Positions 1-6,843 are shown, counted from the first letter of the stretch. The stretch is 9,979 nt of DNA from Elusimicrobiota bacterium (GCA_028865585.1 JAGWJU010000030.1:1-9979); one strand, 5' to 3'. Numbers and translations: made by a program. Notes: generated by a model from the sequence alone, not told the origin.

Positions 1-1
1 C

Positions 2-418
2 CGCAACACCGGGCTCTGGAAGGCCGGCGTCGACGCTTACGGCATGCCCGACCTGACCCTCGACTATAATTTGACCAAGGACCGCTTCGGCGACTGGTAC
101 GCCGCCCAGATGGGAACGCCGCAAAAAGATCCCGCGCTCTATAAGGAGCGCTCGGCCGTGAGCTACCTTTCCAACATGACTGCGCCCTTGCTCATTTTCC
201 AGGGCGCCAACGACACGGACGTGCCGCCGCAGGAGAGCGTGCTGATTTACCGCAAACTTAAGCGCCTGGGCCGCAACGTACGGTTGGTCCTCTATCCCAA
301 GGAAGGCCACGGGCTCAACATCGAGAACCAGCTCTTCACCCGCTTGAAGGACCGCGTCGACTGCTACCGCAAGACCATCGCCTTCTTCACCCGCGCGCTC
401 GCCGCCCCCGGACGCTGA
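2..418 (+). CDS. S9 family (prolyl oligopeptidase-like) peptidase, C-terminal part
   Basis: This frame is open from the left window edge, so the 5' part of the gene is missing. The visible 138 residues look like the end of the alpha/beta-hydrolase catalytic domain of S9 serine peptidases (prolyl oligopeptidase, acylaminoacyl peptidase and dipeptidyl peptidase families). Seen directly: a TAPLLIFQGANDTDVPP segment of the GxxDxxVP type, whose first Asp (bases 212-214) would be the catalytic acid. It is followed by YRKLKRLGR and LVLYPKEGHGL, whose His (bases 308-310) would be the catalytic base. The nucleophile Ser motif (GxSxGG) must lie upstream of the window. The family cleaves oligopeptides, often after proline or from the N-terminus; the exact specificity and the cell compartment cannot be read from this fragment. 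The gene ends with TGA only 28 nt before rocD. Confidence 0.85.
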   Translation, partial: RNTGLWKAGVDAYGMPDLTLDYNLTKDRFGDWYAAQMGTPQKDPALYKERSAVSYLSNMTAPLLIFQGANDTDVPPQESVLIYRKLKRLGRNVRLVLYPKEGHGLNIENQLFTRLKDRVDCYRKTIAFFTRALAAPGR

Positions 419-430
419 GCGCGGGCAATG

Positions 431-439
431 TGTTAAAAT
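431..439 (+). promoter_or_regulatory. Candidate extended -10 element for rocD (possible leaderless start)
   Basis: TGTTAAAAT fits an extended -10 (TG-n-TAAAAT). It sits 7 nt before the rocD ATG, so transcription from it would begin at or next to the start codon. No convincing -35 is seen about 17 nt upstream. The only Shine-Dalgarno-like string, GGAG at 441-444, is just 2 nt from the ATG and is badly placed. The pattern fits a leaderless transcript but could be chance. rocD could instead be read through from the peptidase gene before it. Confidence 0.35.
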
Positions 440-446
440 CGGAGCC

Positions 447-1658
447 ATGGCGGCTTTAAAAGAGGCCAAAACCAAGCGCTTCATCGCCTTGGATGAAACT
501 TACGGCGCGCACAACTACCATCCGCTCCCCGTCGTCATCGCGCGCGGCCGCGGCATTTTCGTCTGGGACGTGGAGGGCCGGCGCTACTTCGACATGCTCT
601 CGGCCTACTCGGCCTTGAACCAGGGCCATTGCCACCCTAAAATCGCGGCCGCGGCCAAGCGGCAGATGGGCCGCCTCACGCTCACCTCGCGCGCCTTCCA
701 CAACGACGTGATGGGGGGCTTCCTCAGGAAGATCTGCGCCGTGTCCGGGCAGGACATGGCTCTGCCCATGAACTCGGGCGCGGAGGCGGTCGAGACCGCG
801 ATCAAGTCCATGCGCCTATGGGGCTACCGCAAAAAAGGCATCGCCGAGGGCCAAGCCGAAATCATCGTCTGCGAAGGCAATTTCCACGGCCGCACCACCA
901 CCATCGTGGGCTTTTCCTCGGACCCCGACTCCTACTCGGGCTTCGGGCCCGCCACGCCGGGCTTTAAGTCCGTCCCCTACGGCTCGGCCGAGGCCCTGGC
1001 CGCCGCCATCTCGCCCAACACCTGCGGCTTCCTGGTCGAGCCCATCCAAGGCGAAGCCGGCGTCAAAATCCCGCCGCGGGGCTACTTAAAGGATATCCGC
1101 CGCGTCTGCTCCGAGAACAACGTGCTGTTCTGCGCGGACGAGATTCAAACGGGCCTGGGGCGCACCGGAAAAACCTTCTGCGTCGACTATGAGGGCGTCG
1201 CGCCTGACTTGATCGTCATGGGCAAGGCCCTGTCCGGAGGCTTCTATCCCATCTCCGCCGTGGCTGGCCGCCGCGAGGTCATGGGCCTCTTCAAGCCCGG
1301 CACGCACGGCAGCACCTTCGGCGGCAATCCCCTGGCCTCGGCCATCGGCCTCGCGTCCTTGGACGTGCTCGCGCGCGAGAAACTCGCCGAGCGCTCCGCC
1401 ATGATGGGGGACTATTTCAAAAAGCGGCTTTCTGACCTCAAGCACCCCGGCATCAAGGACGTCCGCGGCCGCGGGCTTCTGCTGGCCCTGGAGATGGACC
1501 GGCCGGTGCGCCGCCTCTGCGAGATTCTGATGCATAAGGGCCTCTTGGCGAAGGACACTCACGAGAACACCGTGCGCTTCGCGCCGCCCCTGGTTATCAG
1601 CAAAGCCCAAATCGACGCGGCCGCGGCGATTATCGCCGCGGCCCTGAGAGAATTCTAG
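447..1658 (+). CDS. rocD: Ornithine aminotransferase (ornithine--oxo-acid transaminase)
   Basis: This PLP enzyme moves the delta-amino group of L-ornithine to 2-oxoglutarate, giving glutamate-5-semialdehyde (which cyclises to pyrroline-5-carboxylate) and glutamate. It is a cytoplasmic step of arginine and ornithine catabolism that leads to glutamate or proline. The 403-residue length is normal for RocD. Family-typical stretches run the whole length: YGAHNYHPLPVV near residue 19, MLSAYSALNQGHCHPKI, LTLTSRAFHND, MNSGAEAVETAIK, NFHGRTTTIVGFS, and the C-terminal VRFAPPLVISK. CADEIQTGLGRTG carries the PLP-pyridine Asp (D231). VMGKALSGG carries the Schiff-base Lys (K260). GSTFGGNPLA is also present. 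The AHNYHPLP and SAYSALNQGH signatures separate it from ArgD and GabT. The ATG is supported by alignment of the N-terminus to RocD as remembered, although the upstream ribosome site is poor. It is followed after 32 nt by the M13 peptidase gene. Confidence 0.93.
   Translation: MAALKEAKTKRFIALDETYGAHNYHPLPVVIARGRGIFVWDVEGRRYFDMLSAYSALNQGHCHPKIAAAAKRQMGRLTLTSRAFHNDVMGGFLRKICAVSGQDMALPMNSGAEAVETAIKSMRLWGYRKKGIAEGQAEIIVCEGNFHGRTTTIVGFSSDPDSYSGFGPATPGFKSVPYGSAEALAAAISPNTCGFLVEPIQGEAGVKIPPRGYLKDIRRVCSENNVLFCADEIQTGLGRTGKTFCVDYEGVAPDLIVMGKALSGGFYPISAVAGRREVMGLFKPGTHGSTFGGNPLASAIGLASLDVLAREKLAERSAMMGDYFKKRLSDLKHPGIKDVRGRGLLLALEMDRPVRRLCEILMHKGLLAKDTHENTVRFAPPLVISKAQIDAAAAIIAAALREF
1619..1643. repeat. 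Perfect GC-rich inverted repeat at the 3' end of rocD
   Basis: The arms GGCCGCGGCGA (1619-1629) and TCGCCGCGGCC (1633-1643) are exact reverse complements around TTA. As DNA the symmetry extends to 12-bp arms around one central base. It lies inside codons for the Ala-rich RocD tail, 12 nt before the stop codon. In mRNA it would form a very stable stem. No T-run follows, so it is not a standard intrinsic terminator. It may simply come from GCG/GCC alanine codons. Confidence 0.6.
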
Positions 1659-1690
1659 GATTTGCCCGAACCGAACATAGGAGACCCTAC

Positions 1691-3736
1691 ATGAACTTAG
1701 CCCTCGTCCTGCTGCTCTCGCTCTCGCCCCGCGCGGCGAAGGCCCAAAGCACCGCCGGCTCGGCCGATTCGAACTGGAACGTCATCGTGGACACCGCGGT
1801 CAACCCGTGCGACGATTTCTACCGCTACGCCTGCGACAAATGGGACGCGGCCAACCCGATTCCCGGCGATTACTCGCGCTGGGGGCGCTTCGGCAAGTTG
1901 GCCGACGACAACCGCAACGAGCTGCGCGAGATCCTGAACACCGCCTCGCGCAAGGCCGCGGCCGGAACCAAGAACCCCAACGTGCAGAAAATCGGCGACT
2001 TCTACGCCGCCTGCATGGACACCGCCGCCATCGAGGACGCGGGCTTGAAGCCCTTGGATCCGGCGCTCAACCGGATCGCGGCAATGACGACCAAGGCCGA
2101 GCTCACTCCCGAACTGGCGCGCCTGCAGGAAATCGGCGTCAACGCCGTCTTCTCCTTCTCATCGGAAATCGACGACAAGCACGCCCAGCGCCAAATCGCC
2201 GCCATCGACCAGGGAGGCTTTAACCTCCCCGACCGCGACTACTACCTGAAGCCCGACTTCGCGGCGCAGCGAAAGGCCTACGTGGCCCACATCCAGAAGA
2301 TGTTTACGCTCCTGGGCGAATCGGACGCCCAAGCCCAGGCTGACGCCGCCGTTGTCATGCGCCTGGAGACTGACTTGGCCCGCATCTCCATGGGCCGCGT
2401 CGAACGCCGCGTGCCCGCCAATCTCTACCACATCGAGACCCTGCGCGCGCTCGAGAAGGAAGACCCGTCCATTGACTGGCCCGCGTTCTTCAAGACCGCG
2501 GACGCCCCGCCCTTTAAGACCGTCAACGTAATGGATGCGGGCTTTTACAAGAAGTTGAACGCCCTCATCGAGAAAACGCCCTTGTCCGACTGGAAGACCT
2601 ACCTGCGCTGGCAGCTCGTCACCGCGGCCGCGCCCATGCTGCCGCAGGCCTTCGTCATGGAGAACTTCGACTTCTTCAACAAGGACCTCTCTGGGCAAAA
2701 AGAAATAAAGCCCCGCTGGAAGCGCTGCGTCATCATGACCGATGCCATTTTGGGCGAGGCCCTGGGCAAGGAATACGTGGACAAGGATTTCCCGGGCCAG
2801 AGCAAGGAGCGCGCGCTGGCCATGGTGCGCAGCGAGGAGGCTACCTTCGCCCAGGACATGAAGAGCCTCGACTGGATGAGCGCCAAGACCAAGCTCAAAG
2901 CCCTGCATAAGCTCTCCCTCATCCAGAATAAGATCGGCTACCCCGACAAGTGGCGCGACTACAGCAAGCTCGTCATCAAACGGGACGACGCTCTGGGCGA
3001 CTTGGCCCGCGGCCAAGCCTTCGAGTTCCACCGCGAAGTCAACAAAATCGGCAAACCCACCGACCGAAACGAGTGGGAGATGACCCCGCCCACGGTCAAC
3101 GCCTACTACGACCCGCAGGAGAACAACATCAACTTCCCGGCCGGCATCCTGCAGCCGCCCTATTTCGATCAGCACGCCTGCCTGGCGCAGAATCTAGGCG
3201 GCATCGGCGCGGTCATCGGCCACGAGATGACGCACGGCTTCGACGATCAGGGGCACCAATACGACGGTCACGGCAACCGGCGCAACTGGTGGACCAAGGC
3301 CGACGCCACGGCCTTCAAGGCCCGCACGCAGTGCCTGGTCAACGAGTACTCGGGGTTCACCGCGGTCGACGATCCGGACAATCCGGGGCATCCCATCAAG
3401 GTCAACGGCAAGCTGACGCTGGGGGAGAACACCGCGGACAACGGCGGCGTGCGCATCGCCTACATGACTTTGCAGAAGGATTTGAAGGCCGACCCCGGAC
3501 TTTCCTGCAATGAGCCGGGCTGGAGCGACGCCCAGGTCTTCTTCTTGAGCTACGCCCAGAACTGGTGCAACAACGACCAGCCCGAAGACGCCAAGCAGCT
3601 GGCCATCGCGGACCCGCACTCGCCCGGCAAGGACCGGGTCAACGGCGTGGTCTCCAACATGCCCGAGTTCCGCGAAGCCTTCAACTGTCCCGCGCAGGCG
3701 CCCATGGTCCGCATCCCGGCCTGCCGTGTCTGGTAG
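1691..3736 (+). CDS. pepO: Exported M13 family zinc endopeptidase (PepO/neprilysin-like)
   Basis: This is a complete 681-residue M13 metallopeptidase, near the usual 650-700 residues of bacterial members, which cleave oligopeptides on the N-terminal side of hydrophobic residues. Residues 1-18 look like a signal peptide (hydrophobic core ALVLLLSLS, cleavage probably after AKA). Its n-region has no Lys or Arg, which is unusual. The N-terminal M13 signature NPCDDFYRYACDKW follows. In the catalytic part are NAYYDPQENNINFPAGILQPP (substrate-binding N470-A471), the zinc motif HEMTH (H511, E512, H515), and GENTADNGG, with third zinc ligand E579 and the family Asp D583. The late DRVNG (R649) and the terminal CRVW are also typical. 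Paired cysteines fit a disulphide-bonded protein outside the cytoplasm. AGGAG at 1679-1683, 7 nt before the ATG, supports the start. It lies 32 nt after rocD and ends 12 nt before the convergent ankyrin gene; no terminator hairpin is visible between the two stop codons. The family call is firm; the symbol is by resemblance. Confidence 0.93.
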   Translation: MNLALVLLLSLSPRAAKAQSTAGSADSNWNVIVDTAVNPCDDFYRYACDKWDAANPIPGDYSRWGRFGKLADDNRNELREILNTASRKAAAGTKNPNVQKIGDFYAACMDTAAIEDAGLKPLDPALNRIAAMTTKAELTPELARLQEIGVNAVFSFSSEIDDKHAQRQIAAIDQGGFNLPDRDYYLKPDFAAQRKAYVAHIQKMFTLLGESDAQAQADAAVVMRLETDLARISMGRVERRVPANLYHIETLRALEKEDPSIDWPAFFKTADAPPFKTVNVMDAGFYKKLNALIEKTPLSDWKTYLRWQLVTAAAPMLPQAFVMENFDFFNKDLSGQKEIKPRWKRCVIMTDAILGEALGKEYVDKDFPGQSKERALAMVRSEEATFAQDMKSLDWMSAKTKLKALHKLSLIQNKIGYPDKWRDYSKLVIKRDDALGDLARGQAFEFHREVNKIGKPTDRNEWEMTPPTVNAYYDPQENNINFPAGILQPPYFDQHACLAQNLGGIGAVIGHEMTHGFDDQGHQYDGHGNRRNWWTKADATAFKARTQCLVNEYSGFTAVDDPDNPGHPIKVNGKLTLGENTADNGGVRIAYMTLQKDLKADPGLSCNEPGWSDAQVFFLSYAQNWCNNDQPEDAKQLAIADPHSPGKDRVNGVVSNMPEFREAFNCPAQAPMVRIPACRVW

Positions 3737-3748
3737 CGGCCGGGCGGC

Positions 3749-4126
3749 TTAGTTATTCGCGGACGCGCCGTTCTGCACGAGATAGCGCACGATGTCCAAG
3801 AAGGAACGCAGGGCGGCCCGATCGAGCGGCGTCTGCCCGTTGATGTCCGCCAGGTTGATGTTGGCGCCCTGATCGATGAGGAATTTGACCGCATCCATGT
3901 CGCCCTTGTCCGCCGCGAAATAAAGCGCCGTCCGGCCCTGGCCATCCTGGGCGTTGACGTTGGCTCCTTCCTTAATTGATCGCTCAACTTGGGTCCATTG
4001 GGCCGCCTGCGCTTGTGAAAGTAAGCCTTGATTCAGGCCGTTGATTTGAGCTTCTGACAGGGACCCGGCGCATCCGGAAAGAGCCGTGAAAAGCGCTAGG
4101 ACGCCTAAAAAACGCAATTTATTCAT
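3749..4126 (-). CDS. Small ankyrin-repeat lipoprotein
   Basis: This 125-residue protein has a lipoprotein signal peptide: MNKLRFLGVLALFTALSGC, with lipobox LSGC and lipidated Cys at residue 19. A linker follows, then about two and a half ankyrin repeats. The first is partial (about 39-63, ending EGANVNAQDGQ). The second is complete (64-96, RTALYFAADKGDMDAVKFLIDQGANINLADIN). The third runs 97-125 (QTPLDRAALRSFLDIVRYLVQNGASANN). Ankyrin repeats bind proteins; the partner here is unknown, and the mature protein should be anchored in a membrane facing the periplasm. The start is supported by AAGGAAGG (complement of 4135-4142), 8 nt before the ATG. It is transcribed away from the gabT operon and converges on the M13 peptidase, so it is probably a single-gene unit. 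It has no evident metabolic link to its neighbours, and its exact function is not recognised. Confidence 0.85.
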   Translation of the reverse strand: MNKLRFLGVLALFTALSGCAGSLSEAQINGLNQGLLSQAQAAQWTQVERSIKEGANVNAQDGQGRTALYFAADKGDMDAVKFLIDQGANINLADINGQTPLDRAALRSFLDIVRYLVQNGASANN

Positions 4127-4142
4127 TCTTTTCGCCTTCCTT

Positions 4143-4172
4143 TATATAAGCAGAACTGGCTAAACGGGTCAA
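4143..4172 (-). promoter_or_regulatory. Candidate sigma70-like promoter for the ankyrin lipoprotein gene
   Basis: On the minus strand TTGACC (4172-4167) lies 18 nt before TATATA (4148-4143), or 17 nt before TTATAT. Both boxes are good matches to -35 and -10 consensus. One difficulty is that the predicted start point (about 4136) falls inside the AAGGAAGG ribosome binding site. Either the true -10 is slightly upstream or the leader is extremely short. Confidence 0.45.
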
Positions 4173-4184
4173 GTGGGGAGCGTT

Positions 4185-4214
4185 TTGCCAGGAATCGGCC
4201 GGATTTGGTATAAT
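4185..4214 (+). promoter_or_regulatory. Sigma70-like promoter of the gabT-patA-patD operon
   Basis: TTGCCA (4185-4190, five of six bases of TTGACA), an 18-nt spacer and a perfect TATAAT (4209-4214). TG at 4206-4207 makes it an extended -10 (TGGTATAAT). It is the best promoter in the window and lies in the only AT-rich intergenic gap. The predicted transcription start is around 4221, giving a leader of about 43 nt before the gabT ATG. It points away from the ankyrin promoter, with the two -35 boxes 12 nt apart. Confidence 0.75.
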
Positions 4215-4218
4215 GGCT

Positions 4219-4237
4219 AGCTGACAAAAAATCAGCT
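4219..4237. repeat. Inverted repeat at the gabT transcription start (possible operator)
   Basis: AGCTGA (4219-4224) and TCAGCT (4232-4237) are exact reverse complements separated by CAAAAAA. The repeat covers roughly -2 to +17 relative to the predicted start point. This is a common place for a repressor operator. It could instead form a weak 5' hairpin in the mRNA, but if transcription starts at 4221 part of the left arm is missing from the RNA. No regulator gene is present in the window. Confidence 0.45.
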
Positions 4238-4263
4238 CCTCAAAAATTAAAAAATTATTATTT

Positions 4264-5601
4264 ATGCTGACAAAAATAAAAAACACAGCCGCCAAGACAT
4301 CCCTTTCAAAGACTCTCTGGCAGGAGCGGGAAAATCTCGTTTCCAAGGCCAGCGCCGCTTACACTTCCGTCTTCATCGACAAGGCGAAAAACGCCACGGT
4401 GTGGGACGTGGACGGCAAGGAATACGTCGACTTCGCGGGCGGCATCGGGGCCATCAACACGGGCCACTGCCATCCGAAAGTGGTCGCCGCCATCCAAGAG
4501 CAGGCCGGCAAGCTCATCCACACCTCCTTCCACGTGGCGTCCTATCCGATTTACTTGGACGTATGCAAGGAGCTGACCGCCGCCATCCCCGGAACCTTCG
4601 CCAAGAAGGCCATCTTCTTCAACAGCGGCTCGGAAGCCGTGGAAAACGCGGTCAAGCTCGCCAAGGCCTACACCAAGCGCCGCGGCGTCATCAGCTTCAC
4701 CAACGCCTTCCACGGCCGCACGCTCCTGTGCCTGACCTTAAACGGCAAGCACAAGCCCTTGCGCCAGCACTTCGGCCCCTACGCGGGGGAGATTTACCAC
4801 GCGCCGTTTCCCTACGCCTACCGCCCGCCCGTGGGCGTCGACCCCAAGGATTTGACCGAGCACTGCTTGGCGGAGCTTGAGCGCGTGCTGCGCCTGGAGA
4901 CCGCGCCCGAGGACGTCGCGGCCATGATCGTGGAACCCGTGCAGGGCGAGGGGGGCTTCGTAGTGCCCACGCCCGGCTTTTTGCCCGGCCTGCGCAAGAT
5001 TTGCGACCGCCACGGCATCGTGCTCATCATTGACGAAGTGCAAAGCGGCTTTGGGCGCACCGGCCGCTTCTGGGCCATGGACCACGAGGGCATCGTGCCC
5101 GACTTGGTCACCGTGGGCAAGTCCCTGGCCGCCGGCATGCCGCTCTCGGCCGTGGCCGGCCGCGCGGAAATTTTGGACGCGGCGCCGGTGGGCTCCATCG
5201 GCGGCACCTACGGCGGCAACCCGCTCTCGTTGGCCGCGGCCAAGGCCGTCTTTGAGATTTTCCGCGAGGAAAAAATCACGGCCGCGGGCGCGCGCGTGGG
5301 GGAAACCGTGCGCAAGCGCTTTGACGCCTTCAAGGACGAGTTTTCCTTCGTGGGAGACTCCCGCGGCCTGGGCGCCATGCGCGCCATCGAGCTGGTTGCG
5401 GACAAGAAGACCAAGACGCCCCTCCCCGCGGCCAAGGTCAAGGAGATTCTCCATCATTGCGGGGACAACGGCCTCATTCTCATCAAGGCCGGCGCCTACG
5501 ACAACGTGCTGCGCACGCTCATGCCGTTGACCATCGGCGAGCAAGAGCTTGAGCGCGGCCTGGGCGTCATCGAGAACGCCCTGCGCGAGGTGAAAGCATG
5601 A
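4264..5601 (+). CDS. gabT: 4-aminobutyrate aminotransferase (GABA transaminase)
   Basis: This PLP enzyme converts GABA and 2-oxoglutarate to succinate semialdehyde and glutamate, the last step of the putrescine route encoded by this operon. At 445 residues it is about 20 longer than E. coli GabT as remembered; the extra part is a Lys-rich N-terminal tail (MLTKIKNTAAKTSLSKTL). GabT-like blocks are AKNATVWDVDGKEYVDFAGGIGAINTGHCHPKVV, FFNSGSEAVENAVKLAKAYTKR, AFHGRTLLCLTLNGK and AMIVEPVQGEGGF. LIIDEVQSGFGRTG carries the PLP-binding Asp D257 and VGKSLAAGMPLSAVAG the Schiff-base Lys K286. No in-frame alternative start exists upstream (TGA at 4222-4224), and none is obvious downstream. The ATG has no Shine-Dalgarno; its leader is AT-rich. 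The stop overlaps the next gene as ATGA. Members of this group may also use 5-aminovalerate, so a role on lysine- or cadaverine-derived substrates is possible. Confidence 0.9.
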   Translation: MLTKIKNTAAKTSLSKTLWQERENLVSKASAAYTSVFIDKAKNATVWDVDGKEYVDFAGGIGAINTGHCHPKVVAAIQEQAGKLIHTSFHVASYPIYLDVCKELTAAIPGTFAKKAIFFNSGSEAVENAVKLAKAYTKRRGVISFTNAFHGRTLLCLTLNGKHKPLRQHFGPYAGEIYHAPFPYAYRPPVGVDPKDLTEHCLAELERVLRLETAPEDVAAMIVEPVQGEGGFVVPTPGFLPGLRKICDRHGIVLIIDEVQSGFGRTGRFWAMDHEGIVPDLVTVGKSLAAGMPLSAVAGRAEILDAAPVGSIGGTYGGNPLSLAAAKAVFEIFREEKITAAGARVGETVRKRFDAFKDEFSFVGDSRGLGAMRAIELVADKKTKTPLPAAKVKEILHHCGDNGLILIKAGAYDNVLRTLMPLTIGEQELERGLGVIENALREVKA

Positions 5602-6821
5602 GCTTCTCGATGCGCAATGGAAACCCGGGCGGCGCGACGGTCGCGGTTCTGGGCGCCTTCGGCCTGATGGCCGAGGCGTCCCTTTACGACCTGGCCCGCA
5701 GCCCCATCGTGGACAAGATTTACGCGGCCGACGTCAACCTGGGCCGCGCCGAGGCCGTGCTGGCCAAAATTCCCAACCGGCGCAAGATCAAGCCCGTGGT
5801 CGTCGACCTGCGCGACACGGCCAAGGCCGCGCGCGCCTTGAAGGGCGCGCAGGCGGTGCTCAGCTGCGCCTGGTACGAGCACAACTTGAAGGCCATGGAT
5901 GTGGCCCTGGCGCTCAAGGCCCACTACGCGGACCTGGGCGGGCTCTTCCACACGACTTTGAAGCAGTTGAAGCTCGACGCCGCCTTCCAAAAGCTCGGTC
6001 GCGTCGCGGTCCTGGGCTGCGGTTCCACGCCCGGCATCACCAACGTGATGGCCGCGGCCATGGCCGAGGATTTCGACGCCTTGGACACCGTGGGCATCTA
6101 CGACGCCAGTTACGACCCGACCTTGGCCGAGGAGTCCTTTCTGCCGCCTTTTTCCATCCGCACCATGATGGCGGAGTACGAGGCGCCGGCGCCCATCTGG
6201 GAGCATGGGCGCTTGAAGGAAGTCCCGGCGCACAGCCGCGCGGAAGTGATGGATTTCAAGGCGCCCATCGGACGCGTGAGCCTGGGCGCGGTCATCCACT
6301 CGGAAGTCGCCACTTTGCCGGCCTATTTCAAGAAAAAAGGCGTCAAGAACCTGTGCTTCAAGATCGCCTACCCCGAGAGCGTCAAGCGCCAGCTGGCCGT
6401 GGCCTCGGGCATCGGCCTGGGCAAGTCCGACAAGGTCAAGGTGGACGGCGTCTCCGTTTCGCCGCGTGATTTTCTGACCGCCCTGGCCGTGCAGAACGCG
6501 CAGACCGCCTCCTACGTGCCCTCGGGCCCGCCCAAGGACTTTGAAATCCTGCGCGTGAAGGTGACCGGCAAGAAGGCCGGCGCGCCCTACGAGAAGGTGC
6601 GCGACTGCGAAATCACGCCCATCGGCGCCATCGCGGCCGGAACCGCGGCCGTGGGGTTCGCCGGCAGCATGGCGGCCATCATGGCGCTCAAAGGCTCGAC
6701 CCAGTTCGCGGGCGGCGCCGCCGCGCCCGAGTCCGCGCTCGACCACGCGCTCTTCTTCGACGAGATGAGGGAGCGAAAGATTTTCCGCATGACCGAAACG
6801 GCCGCCTACCCGGTAGCCTGA
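5598..6821 (+). CDS. Saccharopine dehydrogenase-like oxidoreductase, substrate unknown
   Basis: This 407-residue cytoplasmic NAD(P)-dependent enzyme belongs to the saccharopine dehydrogenase/lysine 6-dehydrogenase superfamily. The N-terminal Rossmann fold has VAVLGAFGLMAEA (G19-x-x-G22-x-x-A25) and an acidic D45 at the end of beta-2 (YAADVN), suggesting a preference for NAD(H). Superfamily marks further on are VLSCAWYEHN, ADLGG (112-115), GSTPGITN (142-149) and a C-terminal AAPESALDHALFFDEMRERKI (APE 376-378). Remembered lysine 6-dehydrogenases show the same DLGG and PGxxN pattern. Known relatives oxidise lysine or saccharopine at the side-chain nitrogen, or reductively couple an aldehyde to an amine, as in carboxynorspermidine dehydrogenase. 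The gene overlaps gabT by ATGA (GAGGTG upstream as ribosome site), and patA follows after 22 nt. Its product therefore probably acts on an amino acid, diamine or aminoaldehyde linked to putrescine or lysine catabolism. No specific reaction can be assigned. An in-frame ATG at 5610 is an alternative start. Confidence 0.8.
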   Translation: MSFSMRNGNPGGATVAVLGAFGLMAEASLYDLARSPIVDKIYAADVNLGRAEAVLAKIPNRRKIKPVVVDLRDTAKAARALKGAQAVLSCAWYEHNLKAMDVALALKAHYADLGGLFHTTLKQLKLDAAFQKLGRVAVLGCGSTPGITNVMAAAMAEDFDALDTVGIYDASYDPTLAEESFLPPFSIRTMMAEYEAPAPIWEHGRLKEVPAHSRAEVMDFKAPIGRVSLGAVIHSEVATLPAYFKKKGVKNLCFKIAYPESVKRQLAVASGIGLGKSDKVKVDGVSVSPRDFLTALAVQNAQTASYVPSGPPKDFEILRVKVTGKKAGAPYEKVRDCEITPIGAIAAGTAAVGFAGSMAAIMALKGSTQFAGGAAAPESALDHALFFDEMRERKIFRMTETAAYPVA

Positions 6822-6843
6822 AGAACACCCGAAGGAGAAGTTT

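Noticed and set aside
2159..3175. 338-codon minus-strand open frame opposite the M13 peptidase
   Set aside because: The plus-strand frame has all M13 motifs; this one shows only biased composition.
3737..3748. Bidirectional terminator between the M13 peptidase and ankyrin genes
   Set aside because: Only 12 nt separate the stop codons and they hold no adequate hairpin or T-run.
4119..4346. 75-codon minus-strand frame across the divergent promoter region
   Set aside because: It overlaps both promoters and the gabT start, and its translation has no recognisable features.
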